Shown here: positions 20,446-29,915 of the stretch, in pieces
Layout of the letters: each line of letters begins with the position of its first letter
How positions within the stretch are numbered: the first letter of the stretch is position 1
From: Lysobacter arseniciresistens ZS79
Lineage (GTDB): Bacteria; Pseudomonadota; Gammaproteobacteria; Xanthomonadales; Xanthomonadaceae
Direction of reading: 5' to 3'
Assembly (NCBI RefSeq): GCF_000768335.1
Contig: NZ_AVPT01000028.1
Coordinates: 1-34,393, forward strand
Length of the DNA: 34,393 bases
Notes under the pieces: generated by a model
Told to the model about the DNA's origin: nothing
Databases searched by the model: none
Seen by the model: the letters and a program-made list of their open reading frames with translations, nothing else
Program-made: the position numbers and the translations under genes

Positions 20446-21444
20446 TCAGCCCATCATCCCGTGCGAGGCGATGCCGGCCGGCGGCCAGTTCTCGAGCTTC
20501 ATGCCGAGCGAAAGGCCGCGCTGGGCGAGCACTTCCTTGATCTCGGTGAGCGACTTCTTGCCCAGGTTCGGGGTCTTGAGCAGCTCGACTTCGGTCTTCT
20601 GGATCAGGTCGCCGACGTAGTAGATGCTCTCGGCCTTGAGGCAGTTGGCCGAACGCACGGTCAGCTCCAGGTCGTCGATCGGGCGCAGCAGGATCGGGTC
20701 GACACCGTTGCTGGCCGGCTTCGCCGCACCGCGGTCGCGGTGGGTGAAGTCGCCGAACACCGACAGCTGGTCGCTGAGGATGTCGGCGGCGGTGCGCACG
20801 GCTTCCTCGGCGTCGATCGTGCCGTTGGTCTCGATGTCGATCACGAGTTTGTCGAGGTCGGTGCGCTGCTCGACACGGGCGGCCTCGACCGCGTAGGCGA
20901 CGCGGCGGACCGGGCTGAAGCTGGCGTCCAGCATCAGGCGGCCGATCGCGCGGGTTTCCTCGTCCGGGCGGCGACGCGCGGCGGCCGGCTGGTAGCCGTA
21001 GCCACGCTCGATCTTGAGCCGCATGTTCAGCGCCATGTCCTTGGTCAGGTGGGCGATGACGTGCTCACCGTTGAGGATCTCGACGTTGTGGTCGGTCTTG
21101 ATGTCGGCCGCGGTGACGATGCCGGGACCCTGCTTGGCCAGCGACAGCGTCGCCGACTCGCCGGTGTGCATGCGGATCGCGACATCCTTGAGGTTCAGCA
21201 GGACTTCGAGCACGTCCTCCTGCAGCCCCTCGACCGTGGTGTACTCGTGCAGCACGCCGTCGATCTCGACCTCGGTGATGGCGAAGCCCGGGATCGACGA
21301 CAACAGCACGCGGCGCAGCGCATTGCCGAGGGTGTGGCCGTAGCCGCGCTCCAGCGGCTCGATCACGACCTTGGCGCGGTTGCCTGCGAGGCGTTCGATC
21401 TGGGGACCGCGGGGACGCAGTACCTGATTGGCGGTAACCGTCAT
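20446..21444 (-). CDS. rpoA: RNA polymerase alpha subunit
   Basis: This 332-residue subunit (E. coli 329) has an N-terminal dimerisation and assembly domain (about 1-235). It includes the [16 protein letters not shown] motif near residue 30 and [21 protein letters not shown]. After a flexible linker, the C-terminal domain contains [16 protein letters not shown], with the UP-element-binding Arg/Asn/Cys positions equivalent to E. coli 265-269. It also has [19 protein letters not shown]. It is co-transcribed with rpsM, rpsK and rpsD, 58 bp after rpsD. Confidence 0.99.
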   Translation of the reverse strand: MTVTANQVLRPRGPQIERLAGNRAKVVIEPLERGYGHTLGNALRRVLLSSIPGFAITEVEIDGVLHEYTTVEGLQEDVLEVLLNLKDVAIRMHTGESATLSLAKQGPGIVTAADIKTDHNVEILNGEHVIAHLTKDMALNMRLKIERGYGYQPAAARRRPDEETRAIGRLMLDASFSPVRRVAYAVEAARVEQRTDLDKLVIDIETNGTIDAEEAVRTAADILSDQLSVFGDFTHRDRGAAKPASNGVDPILLRPIDDLELTVRSANCLKAESIYYVGDLIQKTEVELLKTPNLGKKSLTEIKEVLAQRGLSLGMKLENWPPAGIASHGMMG

Positions 21445-21502
21445 GTTGTGGGGTCTCCTGCGAGCTTCCGGCCGGGGCCGGAAGGCTCAAGAACAGATGG
21501 GT

Positions 21503-22132
21503 TTACTTCGAGTAGAGCTCGATGATCAACGCTTCGTTGATATCGGCGGGCAGGTCGGTGCGGTCCGGCACCGCCTTGAACACGCCGGCGAACTTCTTCG
21601 AGTCGACCTCGATCCACGACGGCGACAGGTCCATCTGCTGGGCGACGGTCAGCGACTCCTGGACACGGAGCTGCTTCTGGGCGCGCTCGGACAGCGCCAC
21701 CGCGTCGCCGGCCTTGACCTGGTACGACGGCAGGTTGACGGACTTGCCGTTGACGGTGACGCCGCGGTGGCTGACCAGCTGGCGCGCGGCCGGCCGGGTC
21801 ACCGCGAAGCCCATGCGGTAGACGACGTTGTCCAGGCGGGTTTCCAGCAGTTGCAGGAGGATTTCGCCGGTGTTGCCACGCTTGGCGGCGGCCTTCTTGT
21901 AGTAGTTGCGGAACTGGCGCTCCAGCAGGCCGTAGATACGCTTGACCTTCTGCTTCTCGCGCAGCTGGTTGGCGTAGTCGGACAGCTTGCCGCGACGGGC
22001 GACGGGACCGTGCTGGCCGGGCTTCTGTTCCAGCTTGCACTTCGAATCAAGCGCGCGGGCCGGCGACTTCAGGCCGAGGTCGACACCTTCGCGACGCGAG
22101 AGCTTGCACTTGGGACCAATATAACGAGCCAT
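21503..22132 (-). CDS. rpsD: 30S ribosomal protein S4
   Basis: This 209-residue protein (E. coli 206) has [16 protein letters not shown] at the N-terminus and an S4 RNA-binding domain near 97-160 ([31 protein letters not shown]). S4 nucleates 30S assembly on the 5' domain of 16S rRNA. In E. coli it also represses the alpha operon by binding the rpsM leader. The zinc-binding cysteine cluster of some S4 proteins is absent. It starts 14 bp after rpsK. Confidence 0.99.
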   Translation of the reverse strand: MARYIGPKCKLSRREGVDLGLKSPARALDSKCKLEQKPGQHGPVARRGKLSDYANQLREKQKVKRIYGLLERQFRNYYKKAAAKRGNTGEILLQLLETRLDNVVYRMGFAVTRPAARQLVSHRGVTVNGKSVNLPSYQVKAGDAVALSERAQKQLRVQESLTVAQQMDLSPSWIEVDSKKFAGVFKAVPDRTDLPADINEALIIELYSK

Positions 22133-22146
22133 GGTTCTTCAGCTCC

Positions 22147-22539
22147 TCAGACGCGACGCTTCTTCGGCGGACGGCACCCGTTGTGCGGGATCGGCGTCAC
22201 GTCGATGATGTTGATGATCTTGTAGCCGACGTTGTTCAGCGAACGAACGGCGGACTCCCGACCCGGACCCGGGCCCTTGATGCGCACTTCCAGCGACTTG
22301 ACGCCGTAGTCGAGCGCGGCACGACCGGCCTTCTCGGCGGCGACCTGGGCGGCGAACGGGGTCGACTTGCGCGAACCGCGGAAACCCGCGCCGCCCGAAG
22401 TCGCCCACGACAGCGCGTTGCCCTGGCGGTCGGTGATCGTGATGATGGTGTTGTTGAACGAAGCGTGGACGTGGGCGATGCCGTCGGTGACGACGCGCTT
22501 GATCTTCTTCTTCGTCTTGGCTTGTGCTGGCTTGGCCAT
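22147..22539 (-). CDS. rpsK: 30S ribosomal protein S11
   Basis: This 130-residue protein (E. coli 129) has a lysine-rich N-terminus ([10 protein letters not shown]) and the S11 core [28 protein letters not shown] in two parts. It keeps the conserved C-terminal [17 protein letters not shown]11 lines the 30S platform at the mRNA exit. It lies 10 bp after rpsM and 14 bp before rpsD. Confidence 0.99.
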   Translation of the reverse strand: MAKPAQAKTKKKIKRVVTDGIAHVHASFNNTIITITDRQGNALSWATSGGAGFRGSRKSTPFAAQVAAEKAGRAALDYGVKSLEVRIKGPGPGRESAVRSLNNVGYKIINIIDVTPIPHNGCRPPKKRRV

Positions 22540-22549
22540 TGTCTACCCC

Positions 22550-22906
22550 TTACTTCTTGATGGCCTTGCGCGGACCCTTGCGGGTACGTGCATTGGTCTT
22601 GGTGCGCTGGCCGCGCAGCGGCAGGCCGCGACGGTGGCGCAGGCCGCGGTAGCAGCCCAGGTCCATCAGGCGCTTGATGGCCATGCCGATCTCGCGGCGG
22701 AGGTCGCCCTCGACCACGAACTTGCCGATCTCGGCACGCAGGGCCTCGACCTCCGGCTCGGACAGGTCGCGGATCTTGGTCGACGAGTTGACGCCGGCCG
22801 ACTCGCAGACCTGCTTGGAACGGGTACGGCCGATGCCGTAGATGCTTTGCAGCCCGACCCAGACGTGCTTCTGGGCAGGCAGGTTGACGCCCGCAATACG
22901 CGCCAT
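22550..22906 (-). CDS. rpsM: 30S ribosomal protein S13
   Basis: This 118-residue protein (same length as E. coli) starts [20 protein letters not shown]. The helix-hairpin segment [13 protein letters not shown] is followed by the basic tail [21 protein letters not shown], which contacts tRNA and the subunit bridge. A longer frame opens at 22963, but the ATG at 22906 has GGAG upstream and begins the conserved sequence. It is first in the alpha block. Its 386-bp upstream region has an extended -10 promoter candidate. Confidence 0.99.
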   Translation of the reverse strand: MARIAGVNLPAQKHVWVGLQSIYGIGRTRSKQVCESAGVNSSTKIRDLSEPEVEALRAEIGKFVVEGDLRREIGMAIKRLMDLGCYRGLRHRRGLPLRGQRTKTNARTRKGPRKAIKK

Positions 22907-23292
22907 AACGCGATCTCCAACTGGTTTGGCCGCCGGATCCTGACAACCCGGCTGGATGAACACTCGACAGAGTGAATCGGAAATTGTAACAAGGTCCCGG
23001 GTTCATAGGAAGCACACCGCGCCAGAGGCACGGGATGCCACGGCATGGGGAGTGTGCCCATGCTCCGGCGACGGATCAGGACTGCCAGGAAGCAACGGTG
23101 TCAGCCGCCGCCGCCGGGCACCGCGCACTACTCTGGCGCGCGGACCGGTCCGGACCCACCCGTGCGCGAGACGTCGCCCGGGTCGCCCTGCTGGAAGCCG
23201 GGAGCTGTGCCCGGCATTCCGATACTTCGTTCGCGCCGCCGCGGGGCGGTGGCGCGGGAACCGGCAGCTTCCGCCACCGGCACCCGGAAAAA
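22907..23292. other. 386-bp gap between secY and rpsM; no rpmJ
   Basis: In many Gammaproteobacteria this position holds rpmJ (L36). I read all frames and see no 37-41 codon frame with the L36 C-x2-C...C/H pattern, so it is absent here. The gap holds an extended -10 promoter candidate at 22983-22991. A hairpin lies at 23248-23278 (7-bp stem ggtggcg/cgccacc with an inner GAA/TTC helix), just after the secY stop. No U tract follows, so it is not a clear terminator. The open frames here are GC-driven. Confidence 0.6.
22983..22991 (-). promoter_or_regulatory. Extended -10 promoter candidate for the alpha block
   Basis: TGTTACAAT on the minus strand combines an extended -10 TGn with TACAAT (five of six consensus bases), in a locally AT-rich stretch. 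A TTCCTA at the 17-nt distance is a poor -35, tolerable for an extended -10 promoter. It would give a leader of about 70 nt before rpsM, where S4 acts in E. coli. Confidence 0.55.
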
Positions 23293-24651
23293 CTAGCGGG
23301 CGCCCAGACCGCCGCGCGAACCCTTCAGGTTCGCCTTCTTCAACAGGCTTTCGTACTGGTGGGACATCAGGTGCGCCTGGATCTGCGCGATGAAGTCCAT
23401 CACCACCACCACCACGATCAGCAGCGAGGTACCGCCGAAGTAGAACGAGATGCCCATCTGGCTGCGCATCACTTCCGGCAGCAGGCAGACCAGCACCAGG
23501 TAGGCCGCACCGGCGGCGGTCAGCCGGGTCAGCACCGCGTCGACGTAATCGGCGGTTGCCTTGCCGGGACGGATGCCCGGGATCAGCGCACCCGACTTCT
23601 TCAGGTTGTCCGCGGTTTCCTGCGAGTTGAACACCAGCGCCGTGTAGAAGAACGCGAAGCCGGCGATCATGCCGCCATACAGGATCATGTGCAGCGGCTC
23701 GCCTGGACTCAGCCACTGGCTGACCTGCAGCATCTTCGACGATGCATCACCCTGGCCGAACCACGCCGCGGCGGTGGCAGGGAACATCACGATGCTGGAC
23801 GCGAAGATCGGCGGGATCACGCCCGACATGTTGAGCTTCAGCGGCAGGAACGACGACTGGTTCATGTACGCGCTGCGGCCACCCTGGCGGCGCGCGTAGT
23901 TGACCGTGATCCGGCGCTGGCCGCGTTCGACGAACACCACGAAGTAGGTCACCGCCAACACGATCGCGACGATCGCCAGCGCCAGCAACGTGCTCATTTC
24001 GCCGTTGCGGACCTGCTCGAACATGCCGATCGCGGCCGACGGCAGGCCGGCGACGATGCCGGCGAAGATGATCAGCGAAACACCGTTGCCGATGCCGCGC
24101 TCGGTGACCTGCTCGCCGAGCCACATCAGGAACATGGTGCCGGCGGTCAGCGAGATCACCGCGGTCAGGATGAAGCCGAAGCCCGGGCTGTAGACCACCG
24201 GGATGCCCTGGCTGGCGCCACCGGCCTGCAGCGCGGTGGCGATGCCCCATGCCTGGAACACCGCCAGCGGGATCGAGCCCATCCGCGACCACTGGTTAAT
24301 CTTGCGGCGGCCGGACTCGCCCTCTTTCTGGATCGCCTTCATGCTGGGCACGATCTGCACCAGCAACTGCATGATGATCGAGGACGAGATGTACGGCATC
24401 ACGTTGAGCGCGAACAGGCTGAAGCGCTCCAGCGCACCACCGGAGAACATGTTGAACATGTCCACGATGGTGCCTTCCTGGGTTTCCATCAGCCGCAGCA
24501 TCGCTTCGGGATTGACCCCCGGCACCGGGATGTAGCAACCGATGCGATAGACGATCAATGCCCCGATCACGAACAGCAGGCGCTGGCGGAGCTCGGTGAA
24601 CTTCCCGAGCCCGCCGCCCATGCCGGCCATTGCGTTGCCGCTTCGCGCCAT
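23293..24651 (-). CDS. secY: Protein translocase subunit SecY
   Basis: This integral inner-membrane protein has 452 residues (E. coli 443) and ten predicted membrane helices. It forms the Sec translocation channel with SecE and SecG. Landmarks are the N-terminal [27 protein letters not shown] before helix 2 (plug region), the cytosolic loops with [17 protein letters not shown], and the conserved [13 protein letters not shown]. The frame continues upstream to 24705, but the ATG at 24651 has GGAG formed by the end of rplO and begins the family sequence. It closes the spc block, 7 bp after rplO. Confidence 0.98.
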   Translation of the reverse strand: MARSGNAMAGMGGGLGKFTELRQRLLFVIGALIVYRIGCYIPVPGVNPEAMLRLMETQEGTIVDMFNMFSGGALERFSLFALNVMPYISSSIIMQLLVQIVPSMKAIQKEGESGRRKINQWSRMGSIPLAVFQAWGIATALQAGGASQGIPVVYSPGFGFILTAVISLTAGTMFLMWLGEQVTERGIGNGVSLIIFAGIVAGLPSAAIGMFEQVRNGEMSTLLALAIVAIVLAVTYFVVFVERGQRRITVNYARRQGGRSAYMNQSSFLPLKLNMSGVIPPIFASSIVMFPATAAAWFGQGDASSKMLQVSQWLSPGEPLHMILYGGMIAGFAFFYTALVFNSQETADNLKKSGALIPGIRPGKATADYVDAVLTRLTAAGAAYLVLVCLLPEVMRSQMGISFYFGGTSLLIVVVVVMDFIAQIQAHLMSHQYESLLKKANLKGSRGGLGAR

Positions 24652-24658
24652 GCGTGGA

Positions 24659-25096
24659 TTACTCCTCGACCTTGCCGCCGGCCGCCTCGATCGCGGCCTT
24701 CGCACCGGCCGTGGCGGCGACGCCCTTCAGCACGAACTTCTTGCTCAGCTCGCCCTTGGCGACGATCTTGGCGCGCTTGGCGGTGCTGTGCACCAGCTTG
24801 GCGGCACGCAGCGCGGCGAAATCGATATCGCCGGCCTCGAGCTTGTCGAGCTGATACAGCATGACCTCGGCGGTGTCGCCGGCGGTGCGGCTGCGGAAGC
24901 CGATCTTCGGCAGGCGCATGTGCATCGGCATCTGGCCGCCTTCGAAGCCGGCCTTGATCTTGCCCTTGCCCGAGCGCGCGAACGAGCCCTTGTGGCCGCG
25001 GCCAGCGGTCTTGCCGAGGCCGGAACCGATACCGCGACCGACGCGGGTGCGCTCGGTGCGGGCGCCGTCAGCCGGCTTGAGAGTGTTGAGACGCAT
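24659..25096 (-). CDS. rplO: 50S ribosomal protein L15
   Basis: This 145-residue protein (E. coli 144) has the glycine- and basic-rich N-terminal arm typical of L15: [22 protein letters not shown]. The pattern [18 protein letters not shown] follows. The arm threads into 23S rRNA during 50S assembly. It lies 5 bp after rpmD, and its last codons provide the secY ribosome site, suggesting coupled translation. Confidence 0.99.
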   Translation of the reverse strand: MRLNTLKPADGARTERTRVGRGIGSGLGKTAGRGHKGSFARSGKGKIKAGFEGGQMPMHMRLPKIGFRSRTAGDTAEVMLYQLDKLEAGDIDFAALRAAKLVHSTAKRAKIVAKGELSKKFVLKGVAATAGAKAAIEAAGGKVEE

Positions 25097-25101
25097 GTCA
25101 G

Positions 25102-25299
25102 TTACTCCTCGACCCGGACCAGGTAGTGGACCTTGTTGATCAGGCCCCGCACCTGCGGGCTGTCCTTCAGTTCACGCACGTCGTTGAGCTTGTTCAGGCC
25201 CAGCGCACGCACCGACAGGCGGTGACGCGACTGGCAGCCGCGCAGGCCCTTGACCAGGCGCACCTTGACGGTGCCGGTGTTGTTCTCGGTCTTAGCCAT
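25102..25299 (-). CDS. rpmD: 50S ribosomal protein L30
   Basis: This short 65-residue protein (E. coli 59) has [30 protein letters not shown] split by the usual turn and ends with VHYLVRVEE. Its start overlaps the end of rpsE by 8 bp, so translation is likely coupled. It is the small bacterial form, without the archaeal extension. Confidence 0.98.
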   Translation of the reverse strand: MAKTENNTGTVKVRLVKGLRGCQSRHRLSVRALGLNKLNDVRELKDSPQVRGLINKVHYLVRVEE

Positions 25300-25825
25300 T
25301 GATCAGATCCTCGACCTTCTTGCCACGCTTGGCCGCGATCTTGGCCGGCGAGTGCATCTCCGTCAGGCCGCGCAGGGTCGCGCGAACCAGGTTGATCGGG
25401 TTGCGCGAGCCGACGGCCTTGGCCAGCACGTCCTTCACGCCGACCGCTTCGAGCACGGCGCGCATCGCACCGCCGGCGATCACGCCGGTACCTTCCGAAG
25501 CGGGCTGCATGAACACGCGGGCCGCGCCGTGGCCGGACTTCACCGAGTGCCACAGGGTGCCGCCGTTGAGTTCGACGTTGCTCATGTTCTTGCGGGCGTA
25601 CTCCATCGACTTCTGGATCGCGACCGGCACTTCGCGCGCCTTGCCGTAGCCGAAGCCGACCTTGCCGGCGCCGTCACCCACCACCGTCAGCGCGGTGAAG
25701 GTGAACTGGCGACCACCCTTGACGGTCTTGCTGACGCGGTTGACCGCGATCAGCTTCTCGATCATGCCGTCATCGATTTCCTCGCGGTTGCGGTCACGCC
25801 CCCGCGATTCACGTTCGTTAGCCAT
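25292..25825 (-). CDS. rpsE: 30S ribosomal protein S5
   Basis: This 177-residue protein (E. coli 167) has a charged N-terminal extension ([20 protein letters not shown]). The double-stranded-RNA-binding domain includes [20 protein letters not shown], and the C-terminal domain includes [23 protein letters not shown] in two parts. S5 lines the mRNA entry channel and helps decoding accuracy. A 161-bp gap with a very stable hairpin separates it from rplR, unusual for a block whose other gaps are mostly under 20 bp. Confidence 0.99.
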   Translation of the reverse strand: MANERESRGRDRNREEIDDGMIEKLIAVNRVSKTVKGGRQFTFTALTVVGDGAGKVGFGYGKAREVPVAIQKSMEYARKNMSNVELNGGTLWHSVKSGHGAARVFMQPASEGTGVIAGGAMRAVLEAVGVKDVLAKAVGSRNPINLVRATLRGLTEMHSPAKIAAKRGKKVEDLING

Positions 25826-25953
25826 TTCAGTTCCTGGAAGTTGGGGATTTGCTTGCGGCTTGGCCGCTTATGGTTGTCGGTTACCGCGGGTGTTCCGCAG
25901 CGACGGCAACCCGCCACTGCGTCCGGCACGCCCCGCGCCGGCGGGTGGAACCG

Positions 25954-25979
25954 ATGCATGGGGCCGGAGCCCCACGCAT
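25954..25979 (-). other. UNCG-capped hairpin in the rplR-rpsE gap
   Basis: The arms at 25954-25964 and 25969-25979 form an 11-bp stem on the mRNA, with one G-U pair. The loop is UCCG closed by C-G, the exceptionally stable UNCG tetraloop class. It begins 7 nt after the rplR stop in a 161-bp non-coding gap. No U tract follows, so a terminator is unlikely. mRNA stabilisation or processing is a guess. Confidence 0.55.
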
Positions 25980-25986
25980 CCAAGCA

Positions 25987-26340
25987 TCAGAACTGCAGGC
26001 CACCCTCGCGGGCGGCGTCGGCCAGCGCCTTGATGCGGCCGTGGTAGCGGTAGCCCGAGCGGTCGAACGCGACCTTCTCGATACCGGCGGCCTTGGCCTT
26101 CTCGGCGATCGCCTTGCCGACCTTGGCGGCGGCATCGGCGTTCTTGCCGCTCTTCAGGCCGTCCTTGACGTCGGCCTGGGTGGTCGAGGCGGCTGCCAGG
26201 ACCTTCGAGCCGTCGGCGGTGAAGACCTGGGCGTACAGATGCTGGCCGGTGCGCAGCACCGACAGGCGCGGCACGCCGAGCTCGCGGATGTGCGCACGGG
26301 TCGACTTGGCGCGACGCAGGCGGGCGATGTTCTTGTTCAT
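25987..26340 (-). CDS. rplR: 50S ribosomal protein L18
   Basis: This 117-residue protein (same as E. coli) starts with the basic [17 protein letters not shown]. The core [16 protein letters not shown] and C-terminal [26 protein letters not shown] bind 5S rRNA with L5. It sits 29 bp after rplF. A stable hairpin follows its stop. Confidence 0.99.
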   Translation of the reverse strand: MNKNIARLRRAKSTRAHIRELGVPRLSVLRTGQHLYAQVFTADGSKVLAAASTTQADVKDGLKSGKNADAAAKVGKAIAEKAKAAGIEKVAFDRSGYRYHGRIKALADAAREGGLQF

Positions 26341-26369
26341 TGTCTGGTCCTCGAAAGCTGAAAGCCGGG

Positions 26370-26897
26370 TTAGGCCTTCTTGGCTTCCTTGCGAATGATG
26401 TTCTCGCCGGCGTACTTCACGCCCTTGCCCTTGTAGGGCTCCGGCGGACGGAAACCGCGAATCTTGGCAGCCACCTCGCCGACACGCTGCTTGTCGGCAC
26501 CGGCCACGACGATCTCGGTCTGGGTCGGGGTGCTGATGGTGATGCCTTCCGGGGCCTTGAACAGGACCGGATGGGAGAAGCCCAGCGACAGGTTCAGGTC
26601 CGGGCCCTGCATCGCGGCGCGGTAGCCGACGCCGACCAGCTCAAGCTTGCGCTCGAAGCCGGTGGACACGCCGTGCACCATGTTGGCGACGATGGCGCGC
26701 AGGGTACCGGTCAGCGGGACCAGCGCCGGCTCGCTGGCCGACAGGTGGGCGTGGCCATCCTCGATGGCGACGGCGATGCCGGCAGGCTTGGCGATCGACA
26801 GGGTGCCCTTCGGCCCCTTCACGGTCACGTTCTCGGGCTGGACGTTCAGTTCGACACCCTTGGCCAGGGCGATCGGCTTCTTGGCAACTCGGGACAT
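26370..26897 (-). CDS. rplF: 50S ribosomal protein L6
   Basis: This 175-residue protein (E. coli 177) has two tandem L6 domains. It starts [18 protein letters not shown], and the C-terminal [22 protein letters not shown] is the signature. L6 sits near the sarcin-ricin loop and the factor-binding site. The frame extends upstream to 26966, but the ATG at 26897 with GGGAG begins the conserved region. It lies 13 bp after rpsH. Confidence 0.99.
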   Translation of the reverse strand: MSRVAKKPIALAKGVELNVQPENVTVKGPKGTLSIAKPAGIAVAIEDGHAHLSASEPALVPLTGTLRAIVANMVHGVSTGFERKLELVGVGYRAAMQGPDLNLSLGFSHPVLFKAPEGITISTPTQTEIVVAGADKQRVGEVAAKIRGFRPPEPYKGKGVKYAGENIIRKEAKKA

Positions 26898-26910
26898 GTT
26901 CGTTACTCCC

Positions 26911-27309
26911 TCAGGCCACGAAGCACAGGACTTCACCGCCGACGCCCTGCTGGCGCGCCTGCGCATCGGTCATGATGCCCTTGGAGGTGGAAATGATGGC
27001 GACGCCGAGACCACCGAGCACCTTCGGCAGGTCGTCCTTGCCACGGTACTGGCGCAGGCCCGAGCGCGAGAAGCGCTTGAGCTGCTCGATCACCGGCTTG
27101 CCTTCGTAGTACTTCAGCTCGATCTCGAGCTCGCTCTTGCCGGGACCGGCCTCGGTCACGCGCGAACCGAGGATGTAACCCTCGTCCTGCAGCACCTTGG
27201 CGATCGCGACCTTGATCTTGGAGGACGGCATCTTCACCGTCGGCTTGCCGACCGCGGCCGCATTGCGAATGCGGACGAACATGTCGGCGATGGGATCAGT
27301 CATGCTCAT
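26911..27309 (-). CDS. rpsH: 30S ribosomal protein S8
   Basis: This 132-residue protein (E. coli 130) has [17 protein letters not shown] at the N-terminus and a C-terminal [33 protein letters not shown] in two conserved parts. S8 binds the central domain of 16S rRNA; in E. coli it also represses the spc operon through the rplE start region. Here a 131-bp gap, with a promoter-like pair and a 10-bp hairpin, lies just upstream. Confidence 0.99.
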   Translation of the reverse strand: MSMTDPIADMFVRIRNAAAVGKPTVKMPSSKIKVAIAKVLQDEGYILGSRVTEAGPGKSELEIELKYYEGKPVIEQLKRFSRSGLRQYRGKDDLPKVLGGLGVAIISTSKGIMTDAQARQQGVGGEVLCFVA

Positions 27310-27361
27310 GTGTGGTTCCTGATGAGTGCACCGATATCCGCTGTTGCGAATTCAGTTGTGA

Positions 27362-27385
27362 CGCCACGGCCGGGCGGCCGTGGCG
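27362..27385 (-). other. Strong hairpin upstream of rpsH
   Basis: A 10-bp perfect stem (27362-27371 with 27376-27385, arm cgccacggcc) closes a 4-nt loop in the rpsN-rpsH gap, 53 nt before the rpsH ATG. There is no U tract. With the promoter-like sequence at 27407-27437 it would form part of a leader of about 90 nt. Confidence 0.5.
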
Positions 27386-27406
27386 CTTGGGTGTTGCGAG
27401 CCGGCT

Positions 27407-27437
27407 AGTCTAGCAGACAGCCGGCCTGGAGGTGCAA
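27407..27437 (-). promoter_or_regulatory. Possible internal promoter before rpsH
   Basis: On the minus strand TTGCAC (27432-27437) is followed, after a 19-nt spacer, by TAGACT (27407-27412). The -35 is identical to that proposed for the S10 operon. It starts 4 nt after the rpsN stop. A GCCGGC inverted repeat (27400-27405/27420-27425) flanks the -10. The spacer is one or two bases long of ideal. Confidence 0.35.
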
Positions 27438-27440
27438 CGG

Positions 27441-27746
27441 TTACCAGCTGGCCTTGCGCAGCCCCGGCACGTCGCCGTTCATCGTGGCCTTGCGCAGCAT
27501 GTTGCGGCCGAGGCCGAACTTGTTGTAAACGCCGCGGGGACGGCCGGTCAGGGCGCAGCGGCTGGTCTGGCGGCTCGGGGACGAGTCGCGCGGCAGCTTC
27601 TGCAGCTTGACCACGGCCTCTTCCTTTTCCTCGTACGAGGCGGTCGGGCTGGCGATGATCTTCTTCAGTTCCTCGCGCTTGGCGGCGTACTTCGCCGCCA
27701 GCTTGGCCCGCTTCACCTCGCGGTTGATCATGGACGTCTTGGCCAT
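27441..27746 (-). CDS. rpsN: 30S ribosomal protein S14 (zinc-independent type)
   Basis: The 101-residue form (same as E. coli) starts [17 protein letters not shown] and has [27 protein letters not shown] near the C-terminus. Only one cysteine remains of the zinc-ribbon positions, so this is the zinc-free C-minus form. The frame extends upstream to 27929, but the conserved start is the ATG at 27746, 16 bp after rplE. Confidence 0.98.
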   Translation of the reverse strand: MAKTSMINREVKRAKLAAKYAAKREELKKIIASPTASYEEKEEAVVKLQKLPRDSSPSRQTSRCALTGRPRGVYNKFGLGRNMLRKATMNGDVPGLRKASW

Positions 27747-27762
27747 GGGTGTATTCCTCGGG

Positions 27763-28305
27763 TCAGTTGCGGAACGGGAAGCGGAAGGCTTCCAGCAGGG
27801 CGCGCGCTTCGGCGTCGCTCTTCGCGGTGGTGGTGATCGCGATGTCCATGCCGCGCAGGGCGTCGACCTGGTCGTAGTCGATCTCCGGGAAGATGATCTG
27901 CTCCTTGACGCCCATGTTGTAGTTGCCACGGCCGTCGAACGCCTTGCCGGACACGCCGCGGAAGTCGCGCACGCGCGGCAGCGAGACGTTGATCAGGCGG
28001 TCGAGGAACTCGAACATCTTCTCGCGACGCAGGGTCACCTTGCAGCCGATCGGCCAGCCGTCGCGGATCTTGAACGACGCCACGGAGACGCGGCTCTTGG
28101 TCACGACGGGCTTCTGGCCGGAGATCTTGGTCATGTCGGCGACCGCGTTCTCCAGGATCTTCTTGTTGGTGGCGGCCTCGCCCACACCCATGTTCAGGGT
28201 GATCTTGGTGATGCGCGGCACCTCCATCGGATTCTTGTAGCCGAACTTCGCGGTCAGCGAGGGGACGACTTCTTCCTTGTAGAACTTTTCAAGCCGGGTG
28301 GTCAT
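27763..28305 (-). CDS. rplE: 50S ribosomal protein L5
   Basis: This 180-residue protein (E. coli 179) has [20 protein letters not shown] and the [19 protein letters not shown] stretch, and ends in [24 protein letters not shown]5 binds 5S rRNA and contacts P-site tRNA. It lies 11 bp after rplX. In E. coli the S8 repressor site overlaps this start; I did not identify a clear equivalent here. Confidence 0.99.
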   Translation of the reverse strand: MTTRLEKFYKEEVVPSLTAKFGYKNPMEVPRITKITLNMGVGEAATNKKILENAVADMTKISGQKPVVTKSRVSVASFKIRDGWPIGCKVTLRREKMFEFLDRLINVSLPRVRDFRGVSGKAFDGRGNYNMGVKEQIIFPEIDYDQVDALRGMDIAITTTAKSDAEARALLEAFRFPFRN

Positions 28306-28316
28306 TTCAGCATTCC

Positions 28317-28631
28317 TCAGGCGTCAACCGCCTCACCGCTGGAGCGGAACACACGCAGTTTGCGTCCATCCTCCAGCACCTTGATGCCAACGCGCTCGCC
28401 CTTGCCCGTGGCCGGGTTGAAGAGCATGACGTTGGAGATATGGATCGGCGCCTCGCGCTCGATCACGCCGCCGGGCTGGCCCAGCTGCGGGTTCGGCTTG
28501 GTGTGGCGCTTGACGATGTTGACGTTGGACACGACGACCTTGTCGCCGGCCACGCGCACGACGTCGCCCTTCTTGCCCTTGTCCTTGCCGGCGGTGACAA
28601 CGACCTGGTCGCCTTTCTTGATACGGTTCAT
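28317..28631 (-). CDS. rplX: 50S ribosomal protein L24
   Basis: This 104-residue protein (same as E. coli) begins with a KOW motif: [20 protein letters not shown], then GDVVRV. It ends with [20 protein letters not shown]24 is an assembly initiator near the tunnel exit. It lies 14 bp after rplN. Confidence 0.99.
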   Translation of the reverse strand: MNRIKKGDQVVVTAGKDKGKKGDVVRVAGDKVVVSNVNIVKRHTKPNPQLGQPGGVIEREAPIHISNVMLFNPATGKGERVGIKVLEDGRKLRVFRSSGEAVDA

Positions 28632-28645
28632 GTCAATTCCTCCGC

Positions 28646-29014
28646 TCAGAGCACTTCGGGTGCGAGCGAGACGATCTTCATGAACTTCTCGGAGCGCAGC
28701 TCGCGGGTCACGGGCCCGAAGATGCGGGTGCCGATCGGCTCATGCTTGTTGTTGAGCAACACCGCGGCGTTGCCATCGAAGCGGATCAGCGAGCCGTCCG
28801 GGCGACGGACGCCCTTGCGGGTGCGGACCACGACGGCGTCGTAGACGTCGCCCTTCTTGACCTTGCCACGCGGGATCGCGTCCTTGACGGTGACCTTGAT
28901 GATGTCGCCGATCGCGGCGTAACGGCGCTTGGAGCCGCCGAGCACCTTGATGCACATCACTTCCTTCGCCCCGGAGTTGTCGGCCACGCCGAGGTAGCTT
29001 TGCATCTGGATCAT
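28646..29014 (-). CDS. rplN: 50S ribosomal protein L14
   Basis: This 122-residue protein (E. coli 123) begins [20 protein letters not shown], the near-invariant L14 start. It has [20 protein letters not shown] and ends in [20 protein letters not shown]14 contributes to bridge B8 and to RsfS binding. It opens the spc block, 15 bp after rpsQ with no visible terminator, so S10 and spc blocks are probably read through. Confidence 0.99.
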   Translation of the reverse strand: MIQMQSYLGVADNSGAKEVMCIKVLGGSKRRYAAIGDIIKVTVKDAIPRGKVKKGDVYDAVVVRTRKGVRRPDGSLIRFDGNAAVLLNNKHEPIGTRIFGPVTRELRSEKFMKIVSLAPEVL

Positions 29015-29029
29015 GGTTCAGCCTCCTCG

Positions 29030-29299
29030 TTATTCGGCCGCGCGGCTGACGATCTCAACCACGCTCCAGTTCTTGGTCTTGGACATCGGGGCGATCTCGC
29101 GCACCCGGACGACGTCGCCTTCGTTGCAGGCGTTGTCTGCATCGTGCGCATGGAGCTTGGTCGAACGGCGGATGTACTTGCCGTACAGCGCGTGCTTGAC
29201 CTGGCGTTCAACCAGCACGGTGACGGTCTTGTCCATCTTGTTGCTGACCACGCGTCCTTCGACCGTGCGCAGCGCCTTCTCTGTATTGTTGTCGGTCAT
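29030..29299 (-). CDS. rpsQ: 30S ribosomal protein S17
   Basis: This 89-residue protein (E. coli 84) has an OB fold with [20 protein letters not shown] and [25 protein letters not shown] in the usual order. It is a primary 16S-binding protein. It lies 11 bp after rpmC and closes the S10 block. Confidence 0.99.
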   Translation of the reverse strand: MTDNNTEKALRTVEGRVVSNKMDKTVTVLVERQVKHALYGKYIRRSTKLHAHDADNACNEGDVVRVREIAPMSKTKNWSVVEIVSRAAE

Positions 29300-29310
29300 G
29301 GCGTGGATCC

Positions 29311-29496
29311 TTACTTCTGCTGACCCAGCAGGGTGTTGACGCGAGCGATCTCGCGGCGCACCCGGCGGGCTTCATGGGTCTTGGCGAGCTGGCCAGTGGC
29401 CTTCTGCATGCGCAGGGAGAAGCTCTCCTTGTGCAGCTCGACCAGGTGGGCCTTGAGCTCGTCAGCCGACTTCGCGCGGAGTTCTTTCAGTTCCAT
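29311..29496 (-). CDS. rpmC: 50S ribosomal protein L29
   Basis: This 61-residue coiled helix pair (E. coli 63) starts [18 protein letters not shown] and ends with [17 protein letters not shown]29 sits at the polypeptide exit and helps dock trigger factor and SRP. Its ATG shares one base with the rplP stop (TAATG), so translation is probably coupled. Confidence 0.99.
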   Translation of the reverse strand: MELKELRAKSADELKAHLVELHKESFSLRMQKATGQLAKTHEARRVRREIARVNTLLGQQK

Positions 29497-29909
29497 TAGC
29501 GCACCGTCCGGGTAACAAACTGGGTGGTGACCGACAGCTTGGCCGAAGCCAGGCGGAAGGCCTCGCGGGCGATGTCCTCGGACACGCCTTCGATCTCGTA
29601 GATCATGCGGCCCGGCTGGATCTGGGCGACCCAGTACTCGACGTTGCCCTTACCGGAGCCCATTCGGACTTCGATCGGCTTCTTGGTGATCGGCTTGTCG
29701 GGGAACACGCGGATCCACATCTTGCCGCCACGCTTGACGTAGCGGCTGATGGAACGACGCGCGGCCTCGATCTGGCGGGCGGTGATCTGCCCGTGCGCGG
29801 TCGCCTTCAGGCCGTACTCGCCGAAGCTGACGGCGTTGCCGTTCCACGCCAGGCCGTCATTGCGGCCCTTGTGCATCTTGCGGTATTTGGTTCGCTTGGG
29901 TTGCAACAT
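29496..29909 (-). CDS. rplP: 50S ribosomal protein L16
   Basis: This 137-residue protein (E. coli 136) starts [17 protein letters not shown]. It has [28 protein letters not shown] in the centre, with the arginine hydroxylated by YcfD in E. coli located in the MGSGKG region. L16 helps shape the A site and peptidyl-transferase centre. It lies 6 bp after rpsC. Confidence 0.99.
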   Translation of the reverse strand: MLQPKRTKYRKMHKGRNDGLAWNGNAVSFGEYGLKATAHGQITARQIEAARRSISRYVKRGGKMWIRVFPDKPITKKPIEVRMGSGKGNVEYWVAQIQPGRMIYEIEGVSEDIAREAFRLASAKLSVTTQFVTRTVR

Positions 29910-29915
29910 GGTCGG

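Noticed and set aside
23248-23278. A terminator after secY
   Set aside because: The hairpin is good, but no U-rich tract follows on the minus strand; it is kept only as part of the description of the gap.
22907-23292. A possible rpmJ (L36) gene
   Set aside because: No short frame in this gap shows the lysine-rich start and Cys/His zinc pattern of L36.
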